Positions 1 to 5,190 are shown, counted from the stretch's first letter. The stretch: DNA of 5,393 bases from Oribacterium sp. (GCA_017940955.1 JAGAXP010000296.1:1-5393); one strand, 5' to 3'. Numbers and translations are program-made. Notes: generated by a model from the letters alone, not told the origin.

Positions 1-648
1 GGAATGCTTTCGACAGCATTATGGACAGCAGTGACTATTACCGGAACTTTCTTTGCAATCAAAGCCCTTATTGGCCTCAGAGTAACTGAAGAAGAGGAGC
101 TTCGCGGACTTGATTCAACTGAGCATGGTCTTGCTTCTGCATATTCAGGTTTCTCCATCATGGATATATCCAACACCTTAAGTATGTCTGTAAATGAGAA
201 TACAGATCTCGGAGTAAGTGAATACGAAGAAGCTTCCGAATTCCAGAAGAGAGCAGCTGTTCAGGTTGTATCTGCCCCTTCTCATGCGGAAAGTGGTATT
301 TATAAAGTAACTATCATTGCAAAGTTATCACGTTACGATAAACTCAGAAAGGCCATGAATGACCTCGGTGTAACCGGTATGACTGTAACACAGGTTATGG
401 GATGCGGTGTTCAAAAGGGATCAGGTGAGATGTACAGAGGCGTAGAAATGGATGCCACACTTCTTCCTAAGATCAAGCTTGACATCGTAGTCAGCAAGAT
501 TCCGGTTAAGGATGTTATTGAGGTGGCAAAGAAGACTCTTTACACAGGCCACATCGGTGATGGCAAGATCTTCGTTTACAGCCTTGATAATGTTGTTAAG
601 ATCAGAACAGGCGAAGAAGGTGCATTGGCTCTTGCGGATGTAGAATAG
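1..648 (+). CDS. amt: Ammonium transporter Amt with fused C-terminal PII (GlnB/GlnK-like) domain, 3' part
   Basis: The reading frame is open from the first base, so the 5' end lies outside the window; the first internal ATG at 4 is not taken as the start. Numbering from that Met, residues 3-24 form the last transmembrane helix. LRVTEEEELRGLDSTEHG (25-42) is the conserved cytoplasmic tail of Amt channels. A 50-residue acidic linker follows, then a whole PII domain (about 100-205). It has GMTVTQV (125-131), the T-loop with Gln137 and EMYRG (142-146), the B-loop TGHIGDGKIFV (181-191) and the C-loop KIRTGEE (199-205), so the ATP/ADP/2-oxoglutarate site looks intact. The position matching uridylylated Tyr51 of E. 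coli GlnB is Met149. Amt moves ammonium inward and trimeric PII proteins block it when nitrogen is plentiful; here sensor and channel are one chain. The architecture is clear; regulation is inferred. Confidence 0.93.
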   Translation, partial: GMLSTALWTAVTITGTFFAIKALIGLRVTEEEELRGLDSTEHGLASAYSGFSIMDISNTLSMSVNENTDLGVSEYEEASEFQKRAAVQVVSAPSHAESGIYKVTIIAKLSRYDKLRKAMNDLGVTGMTVTQVMGCGVQKGSGEMYRGVEMDATLLPKIKLDIVVSKIPVKDVIEVAKKTLYTGHIGDGKIFVYSLDNVVKIRTGEEGALALADVE

Positions 649-699
649 GTTATAAATAATAAAAGCACTCGGGGAATAATCTGGATTGGGTCAGACGTT

Positions 700-731
700 A
701 AAAAGCTCGGTAGAAAGTACCGGGCTTTTTT
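700..731 (+). terminator. Intrinsic terminator of amt
   Basis: A 13-bp stem (700-712 with 718-730, one G-T wobble) closes a GAAAG loop and ends in six T residues (726-731), 51 bases after the amt stop codon. The opposite strand also ends in five T residues, so the hairpin may work in both directions and stop minus-strand transcription that passes the tRNA terminator. Confidence 0.9.
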
Positions 732-734
732 AAT

Positions 735-873
735 GCCGACAGAGCAGTCGGTTCAAAGGTGCCATATAGATGTGCATCTGTGTGTCAGATATTAAGGCTC
801 AAAAAACAGCGTTAATAGATCAGGAGGAATACCGGGAACCTCCATTGAACCGATCAAAACTGAGTGGTTCCTC
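735..873 (+). other. Gene-free stretch with long-range complementarity, possible structured RNA
   Basis: I find no convincing coding frame here. Bases 747-759 can pair with 842-854 (12 of 13 positions, one G-T wobble), enclosing about 80 bases. Inside, GCC at 761-763 can meet GGC at 796-798 around a small AGAT/ATCT hairpin, and GGAGG (823-827) can meet CCTCC (839-843). Alternative pairings compete: CCGAC with GTCGG (736-740/747-751), and 824-833 with GGTTCCTC (866-873). Neither strand has an obvious promoter or a family signature I recognise, and I could not match it to 6S RNA or SRP RNA. It lies between the amt terminator and the tRNA terminator. It could be a small RNA on either strand or simply non-coding sequence. 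Confidence 0.3.
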
Positions 874-900
874 TTAATTAAAAATCAAGGTGAAGTAACG

Positions 901-933
901 AAAAAAAGAACCTCAGGTTCTCCTGAGGTTCTT
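901..933 (-). terminator. Strong intrinsic terminator of tRNA-Gly (and probably pncB)
   Basis: On the minus strand a perfect 12-bp stem (922-933 with 906-917) closes a 4-base loop and runs into a tract of seven T residues (complement of 901-907). It begins five bases past the tRNA 3' end. No terminator lies between pncB and the tRNA, so this one probably ends both transcripts. Confidence 0.93.
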
Positions 934-937
934 GAGA

Positions 938-1009
938 AGCGCGAGACGGGGATCGAACCCGCGATCTTCGCCTTGGCAAGGCGACGTAGTACCACTCTAC
1001 TACTCGCGC
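938..1009 (-). tRNA. tRNA-Gly, anticodon GCC
   Basis: The minus strand folds into a full cloverleaf of 72 bases. It has acceptor stem GCGCGAG/CTCGCGC (1003-1009 with 939-945), D arm GTAG/CTAC with a short loop holding the GG pair, anticodon stem TCGCC/GGCGA with loop TTGCCAA, and T arm GCGGG/CCCGT with loop TTCGATC. The anticodon GCC is the complement of 975-977 and reads GGC and GGU glycine codons. The discriminator base is U (complement of 938), as is usual for tRNA-Gly. The CCA end is not encoded and must be added by the nucleotidyltransferase. The gene is a single tRNA with its own promoter and terminator. Confidence 0.97.
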
Positions 1010-1010
1010 A

Positions 1011-1037
1011 CTTCGTTGGTTCTTTCGACCAACAAAG
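1011..1037 (-). other. Leader hairpin abutting the tRNA-Gly 5' end
   Basis: On the minus strand CTTTGTTGGT (complement of 1028-1037) pairs over 10 bp, with one G-U wobble, with ACCAACGAAG (complement of 1011-1020) around a 7-base loop. Only one base separates it from the mature tRNA 5' end. With a start near 1033-1034 the transcript would keep at least the inner six pairs. It may shape the RNase P substrate or protect the precursor; this role is inferred. Confidence 0.6.
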
Positions 1038-1040
1038 CAG

Positions 1041-1069
1041 ATTATACTCGCGGTATAAGCGAGTGTCAA
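1041..1069 (-). promoter_or_regulatory. Perfect-consensus sigma-70/SigA promoter for tRNA-Gly
   Basis: On the minus strand the -35 element TTGACA (1064-1069) and the -10 element TATAAT (1041-1046) both match the consensus at 6 of 6 positions, with an exact 17-base spacer. Transcription should begin near 1033-1034, some 25 bases before the tRNA. The -35 box lies 10 bases beyond the pncB stop codon. The spacer holds a 6-bp inverted repeat, ACTCGC/GCGAGT (1046-1051/1059-1064), that could be an operator or chance. Confidence 0.93.
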
Positions 1070-1078
1070 CATCAAATT

Positions 1079-2536
1079 TTAGTTATTGTCATCTTTTGAC
1101 AGCATCTCCATCTTCATTTCGTAGTACTTAGGAGTCATGTCCAGGAAATGGATGTGCGGATTCTCAAAACGCTGTTCCTCTTCCCAGATCTCATTGGAAA
1201 GCTGATGCTTTACATAAGCAGCTATTTCCTTTGCAGGAACCTCGGGTTCGGTTCTCTTTCCGTTTTCCATCACAAGCTTCTGCATTTTCTTTGCGGTACA
1301 GTTTTCGAATCTGCGAATTTTCCAGGGCTTTAAAGGATCCACAAACCTGTAAGGCTTGGAGAGATCTACAACCTCATCTTTATTGGCTATCATATCAGCG
1401 ATGGCACGGCCTTCTTCGTTGTAGATACGATAAACTTCCTTAAGTCCGGGATTGGTTATCTTGTCTACACTTTCAGAAACTTTGATACGAGGCTGCATTA
1501 CCCCGTTTTCCTCAACAGCACAAAGCTTGTATACTGCACCAAAAACAGGCTCCGAACGGGATGTGATCAGACGCTCACCGACACCAAATGCATCTACCTG
1601 GCCACCCTGAGCGAGAATAGAAGTCATGGTATTTTCATCGAGGCTGTTGGAAATAACGATCTTTGCATCAGGAAATCCGGCTTCATTGAGCATCTTTCTG
1701 ATCTCTTTTGAAAGATATGCAAGGTCTCCGCTGTCGATACGTATTCCAAAACTCTTTGATTTAATGTTCTGTTCTCTCATTTCCCTGAAGACAGTGATTG
1801 CATTGGGAATACCGGAATCCAAAACATCATAGGTATCAACCAGAAGTATGCAGTTATCCGGGTAGATCTTTGCGAATTTTCTGAATGCAGTTAACTCATC
1901 ACCGAAATACATAACCCAGCTGTGAGCCATGGTGCCGCCAACAGGGATATCAAAATACTGTCCTGCGGAAACTGTTGCTGTGCTGTTTACACCGCCGATA
2001 ACAGCAGCTCTTGCGCCGTAAATTGCGGCATCATTGTTATGTGCGCGTCTTGCACCGAAATCAGATACGGCTCTGCCGTTGGCAGCCTTAACTATACGGC
2101 GTGCTTTTGTTGCAATCAGACTCTGGTGATTGATCTGGGTCAAAAGCTCGGTTTCAATAAGCTGAGCTTCAACGAGATCAGCCACAACTGTAATAATCGG
2201 CTCATTAGGGTAAATGATACTTCCCTCAGGAAAGGCATAAACATTACCATGGAAGTGAAAGTCCGATAACCAGTCAAGAAATCTGTCATCAAAAAGATTG
2301 AGGCTTCTCAGGTAGGCTATATCCTCAGCCTCAAAATGCATATCCTCAAGATATTGAAGAACCTGCTCCAAACCTGCAAAAACAGAAAAACCACCCTGAT
2401 CAGGATTTCTTCTGTAAAAAACATCAAATGCTACTTTTGTATCATTTCTTTCTTCCAGAAAATAACCATTTGCCATGGTGAGTTCATATAAATCCATCAT
2501 CATGGAAACATTACGCCTGTCATTTATTCGATTCAT
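1079..2536 (-). CDS. pncB: Nicotinate phosphoribosyltransferase
   Basis: This cytosolic enzyme (EC 6.3.4.21) joins nicotinate to PRPP, with ATP hydrolysis, to give nicotinate mononucleotide, the first step of the Preiss-Handler NAD salvage route. I chose the ATG at 2536 (485 residues) because GGAG (2543-2546) sits six bases upstream and the family's opening motif DLYELTMANGY falls at 15-25. The frame stays open to 2632, but that would add 32 residues unlike the family and start at the predicted promoter. Motifs in order: FYRRNP (40-45), FGARRAH (160-166), GTMAHSWVM (201-209) with His205 at the place of the autophosphorylated histidine, GIRIDSGDL (264-272) and DAFGVGERL (315-323) for phosphate and PRPP binding. 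The length is normal and no key residue seems missing. It diverges from the aminotransferase gene and probably shares the terminator beyond tRNA-Gly. Confidence 0.95.
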   Translation of the reverse strand: MNRINDRRNVSMMMDLYELTMANGYFLEERNDTKVAFDVFYRRNPDQGGFSVFAGLEQVLQYLEDMHFEAEDIAYLRSLNLFDDRFLDWLSDFHFHGNVYAFPEGSIIYPNEPIITVVADLVEAQLIETELLTQINHQSLIATKARRIVKAANGRAVSDFGARRAHNNDAAIYGARAAVIGGVNSTATVSAGQYFDIPVGGTMAHSWVMYFGDELTAFRKFAKIYPDNCILLVDTYDVLDSGIPNAITVFREMREQNIKSKSFGIRIDSGDLAYLSKEIRKMLNEAGFPDAKIVISNSLDENTMTSILAQGGQVDAFGVGERLITSRSEPVFGAVYKLCAVEENGVMQPRIKVSESVDKITNPGLKEVYRIYNEEGRAIADMIANKDEVVDLSKPYRFVDPLKPWKIRRFENCTAKKMQKLVMENGKRTEPEVPAKEIAAYVKHQLSNEIWEEEQRFENPHIHFLDMTPKYYEMKMEMLSKDDNN

Positions 2537-2577
2537 ACTAATCTCCATTCCGTTGCATTCATCCGGCATCATAAATA

Positions 2578-2592
2578 GTGATGAAATATCAC
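2578..2592. promoter_or_regulatory. Palindrome GTGAT-N5-ATCAC in the pncB leader
   Basis: Perfect 5-bp arms surround GAAAT, about 40 to 50 bases downstream of the predicted pncB start site. It could be a repressor operator, since NAD salvage genes in Firmicutes are often controlled by nicotinate or NAD-responsive regulators such as NiaR or NrtR. I do not recognise it as either factor's known box. Confidence 0.3.
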
Positions 2593-2637
2593 ACATCCGA
2601 AAAACATTGTCTTTAATTTGATACAACATCAACGCCT

Positions 2638-2666
2638 ATTTTAATCAATTGTGAACCTGAGGGCAA
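2638..2666 (-). promoter_or_regulatory. Predicted promoter of pncB
   Basis: On the minus strand TTGCCC (2661-2666, 4 of 6 to the -35 consensus) and TAAAAT (2638-2643, 5 of 6 to the -10 consensus) are separated by exactly 17 bases. The predicted start near 2631 gives a leader of about 95 bases before the chosen pncB start. That leader contains a GTGAT-N5-ATCAC palindrome (2578-2592). The longer alternative pncB start would coincide with this promoter's start site, which argues against it. Confidence 0.6.
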
Positions 2667-2714
2667 CATAAATCGGTAAAAGAAATAAGATATTACAAAT
2701 GAAGACAGGTGTAT

Positions 2715-2728
2715 TTGATTTATATCAA
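2715..2728. promoter_or_regulatory. Perfect TTGAT-N4-ATCAA palindrome (FNR/CRP-type box)
   Basis: TTGATTTATATCAA matches both half-sites of the textbook FNR consensus exactly. Its centre lies about 90 bases upstream of the predicted pncB start, a distance used by class I activators of the CRP/FNR family, and about 220 bases upstream of the predicted aminotransferase start. Which regulator, if any, binds here is not shown. AT-rich intergenic DNA produces such palindromes by chance fairly often. Confidence 0.35.
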
Positions 2729-2907
2729 GCAAAAATCTTCTCCATTTTCTCTGCGTAAATGGATGTACCTATATAGAAGTTAAAAAATATAGGAATTATA
2801 TTGATGATGAAGAATGCGTGATTTTAAAAGGGAAATAGTAATAAATGCAGTAATGACAGATATAAAATAAATATCTACTTATACACGTTTTTTGAGATGC
2901 ATCTTTC

Positions 2908-2936
2908 TTTAGTTTTGTTAAACGCAATGTTATAAT
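2908..2936 (+). promoter_or_regulatory. Predicted promoter of the aminotransferase gene
   Basis: A perfect -10 box TATAAT (2931-2936) is preceded at 17 bases by a poor -35 box TTTAGT (2908-2913, 3 of 6). Transcription would start near 2943, giving a short leader of about 27 bases that holds the GAGG ribosome binding site (2957-2960). The weak -35 suggests dependence on an activator or modest expression. Confidence 0.55.
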
Positions 2937-2969
2937 CTTAAATAATATCTGAAAGTGAGGTTCTGAACC

Positions 2970-4172
2970 ATGGTTATATCAAAGAATATGGAACGTCTGG
3001 TAGCTGGAAGTTCTACGATTAGAAAGCTTTTTGAAGAAGGCCTGCAGATGGCTGCAGAGGTAGGCGCGGATAATGTTTACGACTTCAGTCTAGGAAATCC
3101 CGCATCGCCTGTGCCTCATGAAGTTCGAGATGCCATCGAAGATATCCTGGATAACACCGATGGAAACATTGTCCATGGATACATGAAGAATGCAGGTTTC
3201 AATGATGTTCGAAAAGCTGTTGCCGACAGCCTTAACAGGAAAAACGGAACTTCTTATGATGCAGAGGATATAATCATGACCTGCGGTGCCGCAGGCGGCA
3301 TGAACTGTGTATTCAGAAGCCTCCTGGGACCTGATGACGAGGTGATAACATTTGCACCTTTCTTTGGTGAATACAGAAGCTATGTATGTAATTTCGGAGG
3401 CAATCTTGTTGTGGTTCCTGCGGATACAGAGACCTTCCAGCTTAACCTCGAGGCACTGAGACCACTTATTAATGAAAAAACCAAGTGCATCATTATAAAT
3501 AATCCGAACAATCCCTCAGGTGTTGTATATACCGAAGAAACCCTGAGAAAGCTTAATGATATTATCGTAGAAGCAGAGAAGGATATTGGACATCCGATAT
3601 ACGTCATTGCAGATGAACCATATCGTGAGCTTGTGTACGGCGGACAGAATGTCCCGTATATACCTAATATCATTAAGAACAGTATTTTCCTTTATTCCTT
3701 CAGTAAGACTCTTTCTCTTCCGGGAGAAAGAATCGGATATATGGCGGTTTCAAAAAATATTGACTATTATGACGAGGTGATCTCGGCACTTGTTGTAGCC
3801 AATCGATGTCTCGGCTATATTAACGCACCGTCTCTTTTTCAGCTGGTAGTTGCAAGATGTCTGGATATCCCGGCAAATCTTGAATTCTATGATAAGAACC
3901 GAACTCTTCTATATGAGGAGCTGACAAAGATGGGTTTTGAAGTTGTAAGACCTGACGGGGCATTCTATATGCTTATCAAGTCGCCTACACCTGAAGAGGA
4001 TGATTTTGTTGCCATGGGCAAGAAATATCACATCATTCTGGTTCCGGCAAAGTCATTCGGCTGCCCCGGATATGTCAGACTCGCTTACTGCGTATCGTAC
4101 GACATGATAAAGAGGTCTATTCCGGCATTTAAAAAGCTGGCAGCCGAATTGTTCCAAGGCAATAACGTCTAA
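2970..4172 (+). CDS. Class I/II pyridoxal-phosphate-dependent aminotransferase
   Basis: A complete fold-type I aminotransferase of 400 residues, the usual length. DFSLGNPASPVP (38-49) and GYMKNAGF (70-77) are the N-terminal substrate region. IINNPNNPSG (175-184) holds the cofactor-contacting Asn181. ADEPYREL (214-221) carries Asp215, which pairs with the pyridine nitrogen, and Tyr218. SFSKT (243-247) carries Lys246, the Schiff-base lysine. GERIGY (252-257) holds the phosphate-binding Arg254, and YVRLAYC (368-374) holds Arg370, which binds the substrate carboxylate. The start at 2970 has GAGG nine bases upstream. It moves amino groups between an amino acid and a 2-oxo acid in the cytosol; aspartate, alanine or aromatic preference cannot be read from the sequence. 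The gene is monocistronic between its own promoter and terminator. Its link to divergent pncB is only positional. Confidence 0.95.
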   Translation: MVISKNMERLVAGSSTIRKLFEEGLQMAAEVGADNVYDFSLGNPASPVPHEVRDAIEDILDNTDGNIVHGYMKNAGFNDVRKAVADSLNRKNGTSYDAEDIIMTCGAAGGMNCVFRSLLGPDDEVITFAPFFGEYRSYVCNFGGNLVVVPADTETFQLNLEALRPLINEKTKCIIINNPNNPSGVVYTEETLRKLNDIIVEAEKDIGHPIYVIADEPYRELVYGGQNVPYIPNIIKNSIFLYSFSKTLSLPGERIGYMAVSKNIDYYDEVISALVVANRCLGYINAPSLFQLVVARCLDIPANLEFYDKNRTLLYEELTKMGFEVVRPDGAFYMLIKSPTPEEDDFVAMGKKYHIILVPAKSFGCPGYVRLAYCVSYDMIKRSIPAFKKLAAELFQGNNV

Positions 4173-4178
4173 CATTTA

Positions 4179-4206
4179 TTGACCCAACTAATATCGACCT
4201 TATAAC
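4179..4206 (+). promoter_or_regulatory. Promoter-like element overlapping the aminotransferase terminator
   Basis: TTGACC (4179-4184, 5 of 6) and TATAAC (4201-4206, 5 of 6) are spaced by 16 bases. The -10 box lies within the 5' arm of the terminator hairpin. A transcript starting near 4213 would contain only the 3' arm, could not form the hairpin, and would run into the transposon-like segment and toward the tnsA-like gene. Confidence 0.35.
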
Positions 4207-4232
4207 TTTACCGGGTTATAGGGTCATTTTTT
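4196..4232 (+). terminator. Intrinsic terminator of the aminotransferase gene
   Basis: An 11-bp stem (4196-4206 with 4215-4225, one G-T wobble) closes an 8-base loop. After a single A come six T residues (4227-4232). It starts 24 bases after the stop codon. The 10 bases GACCTTATAA of the 5' arm recur at 4254-4263. Confidence 0.88.
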
Positions 4233-4535
4233 ATGTAATTCCAAGTATTGTAAGACCTTATAAGTGACCGAAATCCAGCTGGGAGTTAATGAAATAGGTT
4301 GGGATCGCGAGACGGATCCGAGGGTAAAGATGCCCGGGGATATAGTATATTTTCCTACATTCGTTTTTGGAATTTATGGAAAATGGCTATATCCCTTGAA
4401 AACACTGAAGTTTCAAAGGATTTAACAAACTGAAAAAACATTTTTGGGAAAATTTTCGTTTTTGGGAACGTTTTTGGGGATTTGAGAGTGTTTTTGGGAA
4501 ACCTTTGTACCCTGCAAGAAAGGAGACCAAAGGAC
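4233..4535 (+). mobile_element. Presumed end region of a decayed Tn7-like transposon
   Basis: No convincing coding frame is visible here. The stretch lies between the aminotransferase terminator and a tnsA-like gene that reads inward, as expected for the end of a Tn7-like element, where tnsA is the first gene next to one terminus and several TnsB-binding repeats lie outside it. It holds the TTTTTGGGA array (4364-4500) and a GC-richer patch with short palindromes (CGGATCCG at 4313-4320, CCCGGG at 4333-4338). TGT trinucleotides that could begin a terminus occur at 4234 and 4249, but I cannot pick the exact boundary without the other end or an empty site. Confidence 0.45.
4364..4500 (+). repeat. 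Array of TTTTTGGGA-type direct repeats, candidate TnsB-binding sites
   Basis: Four copies of TTTTTGGG followed by AA or GA start at 4441, 4459, 4471 and 4491, with offsets of 18, 12 and 20 bases. A fifth, less perfect copy (TTTTTGGAA) starts at 4364. Copies at 4364 and 4459 share the longer string TTCGTTTTTGG. All point the same way and stop 21 bases before the ribosome binding site of the tnsA-like gene. Tn7-like transposon ends carry multiple direct TnsB-binding repeats, so that is the favoured reading; operator sites for a regulator are the alternative. Confidence 0.6.
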
Positions 4536-4883
4536 ATGAGAAAGAGGAATTACAAGGAAAGGTGCGAGAAGCGTAACATTCCAAAATGTAAGGAGGTATG
4601 TAGGACTTATGATCCTATACAAGCTGCATATGCTGAGCGTTTGGCATCTGACAGCGATGTGACTGAATTCCAATGCAACGTACATATGGCAGGACTGGAA
4701 GAAGGAGAATATACATCGGATTTTGTGTGTACAAAGGCAGAGGGAGCTCTTATGGTCCGGGAGTGTGTTTGCCGGAAGAGGCTAACCAAACCAATGACTA
4801 TAAAGTTGTTAGATGCTTCAAGACAGTATTGGTAAAGGCACGGCATTTCAGATTGGAGGATTGTGATCGATGAAGAAAAATGA
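4536..4883 (+). pseudogene. tnsA: TnsA-like transposon endonuclease, interrupted by an in-frame stop
   Basis: TnsA is the nuclease partner of TnsB in Tn7-like transposases and cuts the 5' ends of the element. AGGAG (4521-4525) lies 10 bases before the ATG at 4536. The basic, Cys-rich start (RKRNYKERCEKRN) leads into a short PD-(D/E)XK-like core: Glu34 in AYAERLA, Asp62 in EYTSDF, and Glu76 in MVRECVCRK, then KLLDASRQYW (90-99). TAA stands at codon 100 (4833-4835), yet the same frame continues with RHGISDWRIVIDEEK to TGA at 4881. The order of motifs and this tail match my memory of small TnsA-like proteins in Clostridia, where a sense codon follows YW. The lysine of the classic E/Q-x-K motif is not placed clearly; Lys81 is a candidate. 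The gene is probably inactive unless the stop is read through. Confidence 0.68.
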
Positions 4884-4971
4884 TTTATACAGCATAAGCG
4901 GAACAATCATACGGATATCTAATGTAGAGACCCGAACTGATATTTCATTGTTCTTATTCCTGAATCATTAA
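4870..4971 (+). pseudogene. Truncated TnsB-like transposase start
   Basis: An ATG at 4870 overlaps the end of the tnsA-like frame by 14 bases and has a strong GGAGG (4855-4859) ten bases upstream, the arrangement of a translationally coupled tnsA-tnsB pair. The 33-residue product opens with KKNDLYSISGTIIRI, which resembles the N-terminal start of clostridial TnsB/Mu-type transposases as I recall them. After about residue 20 the likeness fades, and TAA falls at 4969-4971. No DDE catalytic domain follows on either strand, so the rest of the gene is deleted or replaced. The final 18 bases overlap the end of the opposing 60-residue gene, which places the junction near 4925-4970. Confidence 0.5.
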
Positions 4972-5136
4972 CGTTAGCTGTTCCATTGCCAGTACATTTA
5001 TATGGCATACCGTCTCTAAGATACTGAACCGGTTACCTATATTTTTTCCACCCATTAGATTTTTCTGATGGAATTGGCTTGCTATTATTCTTTCAAGTTG
5101 AAGAATAAGTCTTGTTCTTGCATTTTTTCCGTTCAT
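4954..5136 (-). CDS. Small hypothetical protein, 60 residues
   Basis: I do not recognise this protein. The ATG at 5136 has GAGG (5144-5147) seven bases upstream and a plausible promoter behind it. The product has a basic start (MNGKNARTR), then likely amphipathic helices (LILQLERIIASQF at 10-22, SILETVCHINVLAMEQLTLMIQ at 38-59) joined by a Gly-rich turn (MGGKNIGN). It has no signal peptide or clear membrane segment and no catalytic motif. The composition looks like a real helical protein more than chance sequence. It converges on the tnsB-like remnant and overlaps it by 18 bases. It may be cargo of the transposon relic or the gene that replaced its missing part. Confidence 0.5.
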   Translation of the reverse strand: MNGKNARTRLILQLERIIASQFHQKNLMGGKNIGNRFSILETVCHINVLAMEQLTLMIQE

Positions 5137-5153
5137 AACAATACCTCGCTCTA

Positions 5154-5182
5154 TGTATACAAACTAAATGACAATTATTCAA
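5154..5182 (-). promoter_or_regulatory. Possible promoter of the 60-residue gene
   Basis: On the minus strand TTGAAT (5177-5182, 4 of 6) and TATACA (5154-5159, 4 of 6) are spaced by exactly 17 bases. The predicted start near 5147 lies at the ribosome binding site, so the leader would be very short. Support is modest. Confidence 0.35.
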
Positions 5183-5190
5183 ACAGTCCT

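Noticed and set aside
878..1075. 65-codon minus-strand frame across the tRNA-Gly gene and its terminator
   Set aside because: It covers the whole tRNA, promoter -10 and terminator, and its product is a basic sequence dictated by tRNA bases; not a protein gene.
2537..2632. 32-residue N-terminal extension of pncB starting at TTG 2632 or ATG 2629
   Set aside because: No good ribosome binding site, it overlaps the predicted transcription start, and the family's opening motif already sits at the expected distance from the ATG at 2536, which has GGAG six bases upstream.
4396..4426. TTGAAA with TTTAAC as a promoter for the tnsA-like gene
   Set aside because: The spacer would be 19 bases and the -10 is weak; the sequence is better explained as part of a small imperfect hairpin, so I did not annotate it.
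4364..4500. CRISPR array
   Set aside because: Repeat units are only about 10 bases with irregular 2-to-10-base gaps among the clustered copies; there are no unique spacers of constant length and no cas genes.
4482..4535. 18-codon upstream extension of the tnsA-like frame starting at ATG 4482
   Set aside because: It would begin inside the repeat array with no ribosome binding site, whereas the ATG at 4536 follows AGGAG at a usable distance and starts a protein that fits the family.
4355..4685. Three overlapping minus-strand frames with FPK/PKT-like repeats opposite the tnsA start
   Set aside because: The peptide repeats are only the translation of the T5G3 DNA array in antisense; no ribosome binding site or protein-like remainder.
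4607..4906. 99-codon minus-strand frame opposite the tnsA-like gene
   Set aside because: It is the antisense shadow of a frame with a better ribosome binding site and a recognisable protein pattern.
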